Assembly (NCBI GenBank): GCA_036417435.1
Contig: CM070919.1
Span: forward strand, 36,634,318 to 36,698,317
Reading direction: 5' to 3'
DNA from: Inia geoffrensis
Lineage: Eukaryota; Chordata; Mammalia; Artiodactyla; Iniidae
Length of the DNA: 64,000 nt
The notes below the pieces were generated by a model that saw only the letters and a program-made list of their open reading frames with translations, was not told the origin of the DNA and ran no database searches. Both the position numbers and the translations under genes were made by a program. Positions 24,639-37,479 of the stretch are shown piece after piece (the first letter of the stretch is position 1; each line of letters opens with the position of its first letter).

Positions 24639-25035
24639 ATCTTTCTTTCCAAATTTGCCTCTCTTTCTATATCAGGAAATGGCATCATCACTCACCTAGT
24701 TACCTGGGCCAGAAGCTTAGGGGTCATGCCTGACTGCTCCTGCTCTCTCACCTCCCCTGTGCAAATCAGTCACCAAGTCCTGCCAATTCTAACTCCAAAA
24801 TATCTCCTGGATCCCGCCAACTCTCGCCTGGATTATAGAAGCCACCTTCTCTCTGGGATGTATATCTCTAGACTTGCTCATCCGTTCCTCAGATACAGAT
24901 TGGAAGCATCAGTACCCTACTTGACACCCTTCAGTGATCTAGATTCTGGTCAAACGCCTTTAGATGACTTAACAAGGTTCTCCACAATCTGGCTGTTCGT
25001 CACACCGTACTACAGCACAGAAACAATAGAACAGA
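24639..25035 (+). mobile_element. L2 LINE ORF2 relic, 3' part
   Basis: Continues the L2 relic: the decayed translation has ARSLGVMPD, then ISHQVLPILTPKYLL and SRLDY. These match the L2 RT order arnLGVilDssLs, then itKsC.fyL.nisri and srLDYCn. Confidence 0.65.
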
Positions 25036-25039
25036 GAGT

Positions 25040-25270
25040 TAAGGGCTATAGGGTCTCGAGCCAAGCCACCTGGTTTCACATCCTGCAATAGTTCTGACCG
25101 TTATTAATGCCTTTGATACTTGGGACAAGTTACTGTGTAGCATCTTTGTGCTTCAGCTTTCTCATCAATTAGAGTGGTCTGGAATAGTCAATGTGAATAC
25201 TTAAAATGGTGTGTACAGTACATACTAAACGCTCGAAAAATGTTAGTGGTTATAACCATTACTATTTAAT
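25040..25270 (+). repeat. MIR (diverged)
   Basis: gttaagggctatagg, then tacttgggacaagttactgt and gtgcttcagctttctcatc, ending ctaaacgctcg, keep the MIR order. Confidence 0.65.
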
Positions 25271-25274
25271 ATGT

Positions 25275-25400
25275 GTCTTCTTTGCTAGAGTGTAAGGCAC
25301 ACTATTTTTCCACCTCTCTGTTCAAAGCTGTCAGCACAGTTATAGGCATGTAATGGATGCTCAATAAGTATTGTCCAATGAGTGAATGAAAGTAGGATGA
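25275..25400 (+). mobile_element. L2 3' end
   Basis: gctagagtgtaaggca, then tcagcacagttataggcatg and gctcaataagtattgtcc, with aatgagtgaatgaa, is the L2 3' tail. Confidence 0.65.
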
Positions 25401-25469
25401 CTAAATGCTATAAAGTATATAAAGGGCCCGACACAGTGCCTTGCATTAACTGTACACAAAGCAGATGTT

Positions 25470-25660
25470 GGTACAGCAGAGTGATTAAGGATTACAGCTA
25501 TGCACTTGTTGGGTGGCTTTAAGCAAATTACCTTCTTTAACCTCCTGTTTCTTCATAGGGTAGTAGTGAGGTTAAAATCATTTAATGCATGTAGGGGGCC
25601 AAGCAGTGATTGGAACATGATAAGTAGGTTATACATGTCAGTAACTATTACTTCACTCTT
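25470..25660 (+). repeat. MIR (diverged)
   Basis: cagcagagtgattaaggatt, then ggctttaagcaaattacc and taacctcctgtttcttcat follow the MIR core. Confidence 0.65.
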
Positions 25661-25844
25661 TTTTTTGCAATTCAAGATTACATGCTTGTATTTGTAGCAA
25701 AATTCTTAAGAATGTAGCTCCTTAAATCAGCATCAAAATATCCTCTAAAGCAACATTAGAAATACCTATCATTAGTTATTTATATTTTTAGTTATTTGGA
25801 TTTTATGAAGAAATCTATTCCTTAATCCTCCTTTGAATGCATAG

Positions 25845-26060
25845 TATTCATTCATTCTGCATTTATTTATTGAGCATATAATATTATGTGCCATGCACAG
25901 AGCACGGTTCTGAGAACATAGCAGTGAGAAAAAAAGACAGTCACATTTGTTGTTCCCAGAGTGTGTGAATTACTAGGCAAGACAGGATTCAAGCAAGCAA
26001 TTCCAATGAATTAGAAAATGCACGATAAGGAAAAGTAGAGGATACCGTGGCAGGACATTT
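25845..26060 (-). mobile_element. L2 3' end, antisense
   Basis: cattcattctgcatttattt, attatgtgccatgcacag, then gttctgagaacatagcagtg and gataccgtggcagg match reverse L2. Confidence 0.6.
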
Positions 26061-26204
26061 CACACTAGCTTTATTGGAAAGAAGCAATAAGACAAATGCT
26101 AAAATTTAGCATAGGATAATTTGGGATAATATAAGACAAAATACGCAGGCCATAAATTTTGGTTAGTGTAACTCTGGCAAATGACTCCTCCAATCAAAAA
26201 AAAA

Positions 26205-26232
26205 AAAAAGGAAAAGAAAAGAAAGAAAGAAA
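26205..26232. repeat. A-rich (GAAA)n low complexity
   Basis: An A13 run followed by ggaaaagaaaagaaagaaag. Confidence 0.8.
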
Positions 26233-26254
26233 TTCATTTTTAAACTTCCAGTTT

Positions 26255-26503
26255 TAAAATAAATAAATCATGGGATATAATGTACAGCATGGTGACCATA
26301 GTTAACAAAACTTATCGTATATTTGAAAGCTGTGAGAGAGTAGGTCTTAAAAGTTCTCATCACACATGAAAAAAATGGTAACTATGTACAGTAGAGTTAT
26401 CGTGGTGATCATTTCACAATATATACAAATAACGAGTCATTATGTTACACGCCTGAAACTAATATAATGTTGTATGTCAATTAAATCTCAACAACAACAA
26501 AAA
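26255..26503 (+). mobile_element. L1 3' end, 5'-truncated
   Basis: tgtacagcatggtgaccata, gatcatttcacaatatatac, then cctgaaactaatataatgtt and tcaattaaatctcaac, with an A-rich tail. An L1 3' UTR terminus. Confidence 0.75.
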
Positions 26504-28554
26504 ACCTCCTTTTGTATGAGTACAGATTGAAAAACTACGTATACGTGATTCATCCTCTTTAAACAAAATAATTCAAATTGCTTTTCAATTTTTCATTGTT
26601 ATTCAGCATGTATGACTTTTCTCAAATACTAGCCAATTTCAGATAATTAGATTTTATAGCAAGTTAAAGATCGCCTGTGAATTGAAGAAATAGAGCTAAC
26701 GGGGCTGCAAGAGCATTGAGTTTTATTCAATATTGTATATAGTATTTATGTTGTTGTATTGTATAATAGTTCCTTAATTAGGTGCTGTATTGATTTTGTC
26801 CATTAAACTATGTTTGCAAGGTAGTGTTTTAATTCACTTAGCTTCTGATGTAACACTCTGTATCCACAATGTTAAGTTATGGCATGTGGTTGTTTATAAA
26901 AAGATATGTTCTCTCAGAGCTCTCAAAGTCAGGGTATGAATCCAAGGTTAGGTCATCGAATTGGAGGGTGGGCTATTGATTGTCTTTAAATGCCCAACCT
27001 TGCTTCCTGACGTCTTCATTATTAGTGCCGCTGTGGGACTTAAAATGATATTATCATTTACCTCCCTCAGCAGTTGAGTTAGACTTTCACAGTTGGATTT
27101 ATTTTCTGCCTTTTCATTTTAATCATTATAGACTGGTTTACTCACATGATGTGCAGGCAGCAAATTCGTGCTATCTAAGACCAAAAAATGCAGTATTTTT
27201 TAACTTTGGGCTGTTTTCCGATATCACAAAATAATATTCAAACATACCCAAACTCCTAATTACTGGTATGATTTTAAATACTACTCTGTTTTGTCCTTAT
27301 AAAACCTAGGGTTGGTAAACTATTTTTCATCAAATATCTCAGAGTACAGAGTTCTTTTTTTAAGGCATTATCTGAAAAATGCCACTTTACTGATGTGTTT
27401 TTATATAAACTGGGTATCACATAAGAAGGAGAGGGATAACAATAGCTTTGCGGTACTCAGCCTCTTTATGTTTTCACACTCTGGCAACTGTATTTTAAGA
27501 CATTAAGACTGTTGTGACACATACTTAACTGATGAAAGGAAAAAATCACAGTTAGTAGGTGAAAAGACGGCTAGTGGCTCCCACACTGAGGCACAACAGG
27601 ACAAGTTGAAAAAAAAATCTTCAAGATGATACTTTATTGTGTTTGAAGATGTGGTGCATCTCACTCTTACTCTGAAGGCTTTAATTGGTTTGATTCCTAA
27701 CCCACATGCTTTGAGTTTAGAATAACTACAGGGCACTCTGTTGCCCTGTCTATTTTTTCCTCCATCTTTCCTCCTTTTTCTCTTAGTAAAACCTACAGAC
27801 AACCTTAGTGTTTCCTATGATCATTCCCAGGTTCAGACTCGGGGGACTTAAGGATGGAGTGATCTCAGTAAGGGGGGCTGGAGAGCACTAAAACTGGCCC
27901 TCCTTTTATTTCCTCTGAAGCCAAAGTTTTCTGGAATTCAGGACATGATGAAAGACACCTGTTTCCAGGCTTTTATCTAGGAGGACTGATGAGCTTCAGA
28001 GGAAGAGGTTGTCCAAGTATTTACAAGTTTATCAAATGGTGTGAATAGCTCGCCGACTTCCAGGTGTGTTTACAGTCAATAAAGAGCGTTTGAAAATGCT
28101 AACAGGAATGACCACACTTGACTTGGCCAAATTAGAGGAGGGCCATGACTTGAAAAGCAACAATGCAGAATTTAAAAGGACAAAGCCCCTTCACAAAACT
28201 CTAGTCTCCTGACATTCAAATAGAGGCTTTTTAGCAGCAACGTTGTGCTGATATTAGCTGGCAGTTCTGTGGATTTAAGCGGAGGACAATCTGTGATGTC
28301 CTTATATCTCTGTGTCGCTGATTATAGTGACAGGGTCAGGTCAGCATCTACCCTTTAGAAAAGACACATTCTGAGGCTTTAACTCAAAATAAATCCATTC
28401 TAAATAGTGTAATAATTTGAAGCAAAAGACATTGATAGGACTTAAAAATGAGATTCACATTTCATAGGAAAGGCTAGAATAGATCAGTGATCTTCAAACT
28501 ACTTTGTTCTTGTGCCTCTGAAACAAAATATGTGTACAAATTTATACTGAATTT

Positions 28555-28712
28555 TAACACAGATGTAGAGAACAAACGTATGGACACCAAGGGGGGAGAG
28601 TGGCAGGGGTGGTGGTGATGGGATGAATTGGGAGACTGGGATTGACATATATACACTAATATGTATAAAATGGATAACTAGTAAGAACCTGCTGTATGCA
28701 ACCATAATACTC
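28555..28712 (+). mobile_element. L1 3' UTR fragment, cut at both ends
   Basis: cacagatgtagagaacaaac, then gggagactgggattgacat, atatatacactaatatgt and agaacctgctgtatgcaa match the cetartiodactyl L1 3' UTR. The terminal part and poly(A) are absent. Confidence 0.65.
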
Positions 28713-31189
28713 TTAAGAGTTTTTAAAAATCCATTTTATTCTGTACTGAATTTTGTTTACAGTTACTAGTTGTACGTATTTGGATGAAGTCAACCTGATT
28801 ATGATATAAATATGTTGAGCATTTTAATAATTATTAAATGTAAAAAGTGAAAATGTATTAAAAGTACCTCTGAATGAGATGAATGGGGACCTTTTCAAAT
28901 AGTTTATATATTCACTGATGAATATTACTTATTACAAGAGCAAAGCAAGGTTCAGTGTCAATTCTGTTCCTGTCATCCTTTGTTACAAGTATAAACATAA
29001 GAAATCTTGCTACAAAATAAGCAGAAGGGAATGGAAGAATTTTCTTAGAAGGATGCCGTTCAATTGTTTGAAATCCTTATTAGATCACGTTGTGATCTAT
29101 GTCCACAAAGTATATTTAGTGGTCTACAAGCTGTCAACTTCATCCCATTTCTCCTTCAGTTTTATTGAAAGCAAAGAATTAGCAACTACCTGCTTTCAAA
29201 AAGATTCGTTATGCAGTTTTCGAATCAATACGATTTCTCAGTTTCCGTGGAGAATACCAGAAAAGGCTTCACCAAGGCTTAGCAAAATACACACTGCCAA
29301 TTATCTCTCTTCTTCTTTTACTTTGTGGCACTTTATCTGATATATGCAGAATGGACTGGAAAATGGAATTATTGTTCATTTTCATTTACCTTTTTGTTGT
29401 AATCTCTCTTGAATGCTTTTATCATATTATATACTTTCAATATCACTATTTAGTTAGCTCACTAATTTATGAGGAATACCCACTATATAATATACTGGCA
29501 GAGCTAGTTCCCATTAAAATCAAACATTTTCTGGCAGAAAAAAGTCTGACTTGTTTTTTCAGTTCAAATAAATTAATACGCGTTTTGTCACAACTGTCTC
29601 AGCTCCGAATTCCTATGCTAGGCAGGCAGTAGAGAGATGAACAAAGACCAAATCCTTGCCAGGAGTTTGACCATTGGATTAAGTAAGGCATCATTGCCTT
29701 TAACGTTTCTTACTTTATTGATGTTCTCTGTGCATTCGTGAAACTCTTCTGCAGATGAAAAGCATTCATGGACAATGTTTGGGTGGGTGATGGGGGCGTG
29801 AAACAATAAGGTTCCCCCCTCCCCTTTTGATATATCGGATATTAAAACGTGCCAACAGTCTTAAATACTCCATTTCTCAACTTCACCGCACTTTGCCTTT
29901 GATAGCAATACGTGTAAGACAGGAAAAACACTAAAGCCCTACCGTGGGTTTATGGTGTCTTGATTAAAGGAGGTTTATCAACAAAAAATACTTCCAGTTT
30001 TGCCCGTTTGACACACTGGAGACTTTATGTTCTAAGACAGTGTATGAAAGAAAGGTTCTGGGTGTGTGAGAGGTGTGCCTGTCTGTTGCAGAGAATCTAC
30101 ATATGGAAGTTGTTGAGGTTCTAGAAGTTAATTCCTATAAAATACTCTACCCGTCTTTCCTCATTGGAAAGTCCTCAGGTTCCCTAGGGGTATGACTACT
30201 CTTGTTTGAAGACTCCTTGACTAAATGATCTCCAAGGGCACTTGAACTCTGAGATTCTGTGAAGCTTTTTCATTACAGGTACACAAGAAAACTATGATCA
30301 CAGCTACTGCTGCCCCATTCAAGCACATCCACATCAATCTTGGTTATTTTGTCTTACAAATGAAAGAAGCTTCTCTCTGAAAAAGAGCCGCCTGTTAAAT
30401 TAGCTATGGGACTAATTGGATAAGTAGATACACTTATTGACCCAACAGTGGGTACACATGTCGTTTCAGTGAGAAAGATTTTAACACCTCAAAATAGAAT
30501 GTGGAGAAGCAACAAAGCAACACCTGAAAGCCTAGAAGTCAGAACTTGATTACTATTTCCAAAGCCAGTGCTCTCGGGCAAAGAGGACGTTTTGGAAAAA
30601 CAGCTCCGGGATTAGTACCACTTATCGCTTACCAGCTCTCAAAGCATGTGTGTGCTGTTAAAACTACTAAACCGCTTATACCAGCAGGAGATAGGGTCAA
30701 GACCAGAGAGTAGATTCAGTCACGTAAGCTTCAGAAAATAACAATAGGACTTGTTAATAACAGTAAAGTATAATAATAGCCTTAGAAATGTGTGAACATA
30801 ATGAGTCCAAATATGAATGATCTCATGTTTAAATATGATTATGTTTACTAACATGTTAGTGGGGAAAAAGACTACTACTCTATTGGATATTTTTTAAATA
30901 GCACCATGTGGAAGTCAACCAAAAGACAAAAACTTGTTGGGAATTTATAATAAATTATAACACAAAGAATATTTTGTTATAGTATCCGTGGCACACAAAA
31001 CTGGCCATTACTTCCTGATCAATTATGTCCTAAAATTGAAAGCTAAGCAGATTCTCTGGTATCTTTCAGTGAGCTAACATACCTGATTTTATATGGAACA
31101 GACAAATGTAAAACCCAGTAACTTGAAATAAATATTTTTTAGTAAAAAGCAAAGATTATACGGATGACTCTATAAAACACATAGTTTTC

Positions 31190-31390
31190 TGGAATTGTGC
31201 AGACCTCGATTTGCATCTTGACTCAGCCGTCACTTTAGGCATGTAATTTACTTCTTTGAGCCTTAATTTCCTCATCTCAAAATAATATCGACCTCATAGA
31301 GTTGTTTTGAAATTTAAAACAGGTAATATAGGTGAAACTACCTGGCATGTTGTAGGTTCTCACTAAAGGTTAATTCCATTTCTCTTTTCC
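31190..31390 (+). repeat. MIR
   Basis: gcatcttgactcagccgtca, then taatttacttctttgagcct and taatttcctcatctc, followed by gacctcatagagttgtttt, is a long MIR match. Confidence 0.75.
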
Positions 31391-31869
31391 CCCCCTCCTT
31401 AATCTTCTTGGTAAAATCTAATTTATGAGAAATTTAGGTTCTTGTGCAAAAGCTTCCAAAATGAAAAGTAGAAACTGATCTCAGGGATTTTTTAATTCCT
31501 GTGAATAAAGAAAAATATTTGCTTAGATAGCAAGCAAAAGTAATCTCTGGGTGTAGGGTTACATTTTTTATCTTTTTATTTATATATTCTAATTTTGCTA
31601 AAATGAATATTTATTAATATCATAAGATACATATTTTAAATTTCAACGAATGATGCATGATCTATAGTCTGTGAGTTGATACCTGAACAATTACAATGAT
31701 TACTATAACCCAATTTTGAACTTTTATTTTCAAGAACATTTTATATTAGGAAATTAGCTCAACAAAGATAGACCCGGTAGGTAAAGGGCTGTTAACTGCC
31801 GTGATTATAGACATCAGGAAAAAAAAAAGGAAGTGAAACTGTAAATAATGACTTTTTCCTAAGCTTTCT

Positions 31870-32070
31870 TGTACAGCCCCCTCCTGCCTCCTACCTAGGT
31901 TATTGCAACTGTATCCTAACTTCTCTCTTCACTTCTGGGCTTCCCACACTGCTGCACTTTAATGTCCTTGAGACAGTGATTTCGTGTCACCTTTTGCCCG
32001 ATCAGAACCTTTAATGGGTCTCTGTTTAGGTGTAGCTGTCCTTTGCACCTGATGGTCATATGTCATTGTA
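31870..32070 (+). mobile_element. L2 fragment (first part of a broken copy)
   Basis: ctacctaggttattgcaact, then acactgctgcactttaatg and gaacctttaatgggtctctg match the L2 RT C-terminal region. The copy resumes at about 33110 after younger insertions. Confidence 0.6.
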
Positions 32071-32230
32071 GGATGCAGTAGTCCAGATAGAAAAGAATCC
32101 CAACACTTATTAATAACACACTCTCCCTCAAACTTCACACTTATCCATAAATGTGATTTGTTGTGAATTACTCTAGACCCTAATGGCCATAACCTGGATA
32201 TCTACCATAAACATCTGTTCCTTACTAATC

Positions 32231-32537
32231 TTTTATTTATTTATTTTTTTCTGGCTGCGCTGGGTCTTCATTGCTGCGCGTGGGCTTTCTGTAGTTGCAG
32301 CGAGCGGGGGCTACTCTTCGTTGCAGTGCGCAGGCTTCTCATTGCGGTGGCTTCTCTTGTTGCGGAGCACGGGCTCTAGGCACGCGGGCTTCAGTAGTTG
32401 CAGCACATGGGCTCAGTAGTTGTGGTGCATGGGCTTTGTTGCTCCACGGCATGTGTGATCTTCCCGGACCAGGACTCGAACCAGTGTCCCCTGCATTGAC
32501 AGGAGGATTCTTAACCACTGCGCCACCAGGGAAGCCC
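32231..32537 (-). mobile_element. CHR SINE, long type
   Basis: Reverse strand runs from gggcttccctggtggcgcag to ccagaaaaaaataaataaat. Near-identical flanks cttactaatctt and cttgctaatctt (32221, 32539) are the target duplication with one change. Confidence 0.93.
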
Positions 32538-32568
32538 TCTTGCTAATCTTGAATTGTTTCTCCTGATG

Positions 32569-32581
32569 ACACGCACGCGCA

Positions 32582-32618
<37 letters not shown>
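32569..32618. repeat. (CA)n microsatellite
   Basis: cgcacgcgcacgcacatac followed by about 14 uninterrupted ac units and an A4 end. Confidence 0.95.
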
Positions 32619-32620
<2 letters not shown>

Positions 32621-32773
32621 CATATTAACAGATGAGTGCCTTTGTAGCATTGAAGTATAATTAACCCATGTTAAATCTATTTCAAGTACCTATTTTTAAA
32701 ACATGCCATAAATTATATGCATAGTAACACAATGCCTATATATATTTATGTATATACATATATACCTACCTTC

Positions 32774-32865
32774 AAGAAAAGGGGTGGAATAATGCTCTTT
32801 GACAGAGTTGAAAATACAAAAGAAAAGGGGTGGGATAATGCTCTTTGACAGAGCTGAAAATACAA
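32774..32865. repeat. 46-bp tandem duplication
   Basis: Two adjacent 46-bp copies beginning aagaaaaggggtgg at 32774 and 32820. They differ at only two positions (gga/ggg and gtt/gct). Confidence 0.95.
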
Positions 32866-32867
32866 AA

Positions 32868-33085
32868 AACCTAGTGGGAAGCAGCCGCATAGCACAGGGA
32901 GATCAGCTCGGTGCTTTGTGACCACCTAGAGGGGTGGGATAGGGAGGGTGGAAGGGAGGGAGGCGCAAGAGGGAAGAGATGGGAACATAAGTATATGTAT
33001 AACTGATTCACTTTGTTATAAAGCAGAAACTAACACACCATTATAAAAAATTATACTCCAATAAAGATGTAAAAAAAAATAATAA
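32868..33085 (+). mobile_element. Young cetartiodactyl L1 3' end
   Basis: ctagtgggaagcagccgcat, atcagctcggtgctttgtga, a gggagggtgg-type G-rich tract and attatactccaataaagatg, then poly(A). Low apparent divergence. Confidence 0.88.
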
Positions 33086-33109
33086 CACACACACAAAAAA
33101 TTTTTTTAA

Positions 33110-33240
33110 AAAGGAACATGAACACTAAAGACCAAACTCTTTAACCTGGTATTCAGGGGCCTCCACCATCTGATATCATTTTTCCTTTTCCAATCTTATC
33201 TTTCATTACTTCCATGACAAACCCATTAATGTCCTCCATT
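33110..33240 (+). mobile_element. L2 fragment (continuation)
   Basis: gaccaaactctttaacctgg, tattcaggggcctccaccat and ctttcattacttcc continue the L2 relic begun at 31870. Confidence 0.6.
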
Positions 33241-33244
33241 CATT

Positions 33245-33445
33245 TAATACCTACTGAGAGCCAAGTGCTTTATATAGAATACCTCATGTAATCCTTATAG
33301 CAGTCCTGTGATTGCATTATTACTAGCCTCATTTTACAGATGAGGTTTAGAATCAGAGGTTTAGTATATACCTTCAGGTCACACAGCTAGTTATTGACAG
33401 AGTTGGGATTCAAACCCAGGTTTATCTGACTCCTGCCTTTCTTAA
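33245..33445 (-). repeat. MIR, antisense, inside L2
   Basis: cctcattttacagatgaggt, then caggtcacacagctagttat and gggattcaaacccagg are the reverse MIR core. Confidence 0.82.
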
Positions 33446-33449
33446 CTTC

Positions 33450-33795
33450 TTTTCTAGCCAGATGGATGTCTCTGCTCACCATCACCCTAACACATGTTCA
33501 GTTCCATTGCCATGTTTTTAGTTATGATATTCACCCCAACTCAGAAACCTTAGCCTACTTGTCCTACAAAGTTTAGCTCAGAACTTACGCCTTCTGTGAA
33601 ATCTTTCCACCTCCAGCCTTCAGTGATACCACTTTGCTCTGACCTTTAACCATGTGTTGCTTTAGATGGTCATTTAATTTATTAGTTTTCAGGTGTTGTC
33701 TTCCCAACCAGGTAACTAGTTGCTTGATGGCAGAAGCCATCAAAGCCAGACTAATCTCTAAGATTCTATTCTCTAATTTATATTTCTTCTTGATA
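33450..33795 (+). mobile_element. L2 3' UTR fragment
   Basis: cctacaaagtttagctcaga, then gccttctgtgaaatctttcc and gaccttt continue the L2 order; the 3' end fades near 33790. Confidence 0.5.
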
Positions 33796-35106
33796 CCCAC
33801 AATTCTTTGTCCCTAGTAAACACTAATAGTAAAAAATGAACTCAGTGCTAAATCAATAATTGTTCATACATAGAAGACTCTCCTCTGTGATTAAAATAAA
33901 ATAGTTCACAACTCTCCAACTTGAAACGAAGTCATCCAAATTTTGAATTCACAACTTATCCAGTGTTGTATAATAGATATTTTATAACATTATGTAATAT
34001 CTGAATTAATATTCAGATCAGCGTTCTTAAAAAGACAAATTCAATACTGTCAACGTTGTGACTTTCAAAAGGATTGACTTGATAGAGGATAATCGGCCCG
34101 CTTCCGTTCTCTTCCTTTGCGCTCATGGACCCTTTCCGTGGAATCAGAGACAGTGTGGTTTTGTGTCCCTTTAAGGCAAATTGTAAAGCCTTGTCTATCA
34201 CTAACCCCCTCAGAATGACGAAGAACCTTAATGAAGAGGGAAGGAGGCGGAGAGGTACCAAAAAGGAGCATTCTTGGATCTGATTCCTAAGACTGGGAAG
34301 GAGATGGTCTCTAAGAGGGGTCAGAGATTCAGGGAGTGGAGACTATGTGTTCTCAACACGTTGAAAGTCATTGAGAGGGCTAACACACGTGCGCGGAAGG
34401 CTGAAGGTGAGGTTGAGGTAAAGATCAGAAGGAAGAGAAGTTGTGGCAGCCTACATGAAAAACTGTGAGAATTTAAACTTACCCCTCCCCCTTCCCTGCC
34501 CCTCATGACGTGCCCCCTGCCCCCTCTCAGCCGCCCTTCAGGCGTCTGAATTTTCATTCGATCTACTATATAGTTTGGAGGGAACTGCATGAATCTGTGC
34601 CATTGACTGTTTTTGTTGTTTGCTTAAGGATTGATTTGGAAAAATCTCCATAATCCATTCTGCAATTTCCAATCCATTAATTTATACTTTGCAGGGTTAT
34701 GGTACGTTTAGAATGACTGGTCAATACCAGACTTAGATTAATCTCTCCCAATAAATAACAACACATATAATTTGTAAGATAATTATGTTTCAAGCGATCA
34801 AGAAAGACTGTAGGTGTGAAAACTGTTGCAGTAAGAGGCATACCTTGGGAGGAAGTAAAGGGATGTTGACTTAAATATCTTAAAGGATGTGCTCAGTCAG
34901 AATTGGTTGAACAATATCTAACAAAGAAAAACCTTTTAAAGGGAAAATTAGAAATAAATAAGAGCATTTCATTTATCAGAAGAAAATGAAATTTTTGAGC
35001 ATTTAAATAAAAAGAATTACTTTTTGAAAGTCAGAAAGCTGTTTTGTTTTTGGGCTTTGTTTCTTTTTAATTTTTTCTTCTGTTTCAATGGATCTCTTAC
35101 ATTCAG

Positions 35107-35321
35107 GAAAATTGGGTGGATTTACACAAGAAAATAACACCATAGATTCCGGAGAACTTGATATTGGCCGAAGAGCAATTCAAGAGGTTCCTCCCGGGAT
35201 CTTCTGGAGGTCACAGCTCTTTATTGATCAGCCACAGTTTCTTAAATTCAATATCTCTCTTCAGAAAGATGCATTGATTGGAGTATATGGCCGAAAAGGC
35301 TTACCACCTTCCCATACCCAG
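35107..35321 (+). CDS. TENM3: TENM3 exon: extracellular linker
   Basis: Internal teneurin-3 exon, 215 bases, entered in phase 1 (acceptor cttacattcAG) and left in phase 0 (ACC CAG|gtaggc). Spliced to the previous exon it reads [19 protein letters not shown], followed by [38 protein letters not shown] and KGLPPSHTQ. This is the conserved extracellular segment between the membrane and the first EGF repeat. Two N-glycosylation sequons (NNT and NIS) are visible. A dibasic GRR follows the acidic stretch. There are no cysteines, so it is not part of the EGF array. The reading frame continues about 10 codons into the intron before a stop, which would be a retained-intron product and is not annotated. 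Both splice sites are consensus. Confidence 0.94.
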
Positions 35322-37479
35322 GTAGGCTCTGTTACCAATAAAATGAAAGCTGCTCGTTTACATTTTTAAAGTCATTCTGTTTCTTAAGTTCAGCTGCTTA
35401 ACTGTTTGACCACTTTTGTGTTGATCTTTTACAGTGAAAAGAATTTTGAATATAGGTGACACTTATCTTGAGATTCTTGAATTAGTAGGAAGAACAGCAT
35501 TTTCTTCCTGACTTGCTTTAATCATTATTGATTGATTAAAATGTACAGAATTTGTGAGTAACCTGATGAATATTGAACATCGTCTGAGTATGCAGTAAAA
35601 CACCATAGATTTTCCAAGTGTTTTAGAAAGATTCTGTGATCATTTCCAAAGATCATACTCCTTTCATGTAATAGATGCATGACATTTTCATCTCAAACAT
35701 GCATTCATTCCATTGAAAATATATTATATACTTTTTACTTATGTCAGATTTACTCTTTGTAAAGAAATTATGGGAACATAAACAGAAATATCATGATATA
35801 AACTTTATCAACTCAAGCCATGATTCCTAGTCTACATATGATGAACACTGAAATAGAGATAAAAGAGCTTTCATAGGTCACCAAGGATGATCACAAAACA
35901 ATTCAAATGCCCGTATATCGTAGAGTCAAAGAACTTTAAAGTCAATTTGCTTTCATGGAAATCACCTCACAGCTGTCACAGATCGACAATCCCCCAGATT
36001 TTTCATAGTCTAATATTGGCTCACGGTGTATAAATTGGAAATTGTGGTTTAAAGAGGTCCCATTATTATGGCTAAGGGAAATTGTTTAAATTACCTACCA
36101 CAAAATTGGAGCCCAGACTTTTCCCCAAAACAGGAATTCCAAAAAATGTAATAGATGGTTAATTAAAATTGACAATTAGATGAGCTTAAAGTTATGCTTG
36201 AAAATCAGTTTATTTACTCATAGAATTTCATGCCAAATTTAATTGGATTTATCAAATGAGGACCAGAGGATTTTCATGTATGCTTTATATTATGTAATTT
36301 TGTGAGAAATGCTTTCTCTATAACCTTGGAATATAAATTATAAAGAAAAATTGATCCCTATACTAATAGAAATAATATCTTTTAAAAAAAGATGAGTAAA
36401 AAAATTTGAACACGCTCTCTCTAATGTCATGGATCAGGGGAAGTTTCACATACATACATAAATTATAGAGCTGTAAATTGTTTGAATGTCATGCCTTGGT
36501 GTATTCATTTTTCTGATTTAACGTTTTTCATATCTACATTGTTAAAGTAATTCCTTTAATGTTTACATGTCAAATTCCTCTTATGGTGTACTGGGGTCCA
36601 GTTTTAAATTTTAGATTACAATTGCATTTGACTCTAGTTCATGTTATAGGTGACACTGACTAAGATGTAATAACCGGATTTTCTTAAGTGGAAGTGGCCC
36701 TCTCTGACTTGTTATAGCAGATAGATTGCATTTAGTAGAGCAGTAGTCCAGTGAAATAGGAAAAAAAAAGTTTTTTCCATTGGAGTCACATACATGATTA
36801 AATTATTTTTATATAACTCAAAACATACCTCTAAACTAAGTATAATAGCGAACTTGTAACCTAAAGACTCCAAAAATTAATTTCAGGAAAAATTCTCTAA
36901 TGCATTGGGCACTTTAAAGGTTTATTTAAAGATTTAGGGTTGACTTATTGGAGGTTATGTATGCCATATAAGACTAGGGAATAAAAGGTGTAGTTTCAGG
37001 TTTTCTTATAATTCTTCTGGTATTTAAACACAAAAGACGTGATATCCACTTTTCTTTTCTCCCACAATATATGTGTTTAAGGAGGTTATGCATTTTCTTA
37101 AGCTCCACAGTTGTTAGAGTTCCTTCCTGCGGTTTATTCAGGATCAGCAGAGCAGACAGCTGTTTCTGAGTTCAGTGTTTCAACATGAAATATGCTGTAA
37201 AACAGCCCAAATTGAACATTTCTCTGTTTCTGGGGAACGTTAAGTAAATCAACCTGAAATAATTAAAATTGGCCAACCATACAGAATAATCACTTGAGTT
37301 TTGAAAGTCTTTGTGACCCTTTGTAAAACTGTCCACATGATTGTTACCAAGGAATCGATTGACTTTCTTCTCCGTGATGCTCAGTTCATTCTCCTGGACA
37401 GTTAGAAGCCTAAGGAAGCAAGTTAACGCTGTACAGTTAATAGTGTACTGTATCATTTAAGTGCATCTGCATGAAGGCT

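Larger units (their letters stand above)
19567..35106 (+). other. TENM3: TENM3 intron, 15.5 kb, phase 1
   Basis: Joins the juxtamembrane exon to the linker exon. Contents are listed separately: a Tigger-like MITE, MIRs, an L2 ORF2 relic with an LTR inside, L1 3' ends and a layered repeat cluster at 31870-33790. In 19567-21465, 21956-22924, 26504-28554, 28711-31189 and 33791-35106 I see no gene and no repeat I can name, except AT/TG-rich low complexity near 20160-20250 and a weak MIR-like piece near 30205-30265. Confidence 0.85.
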
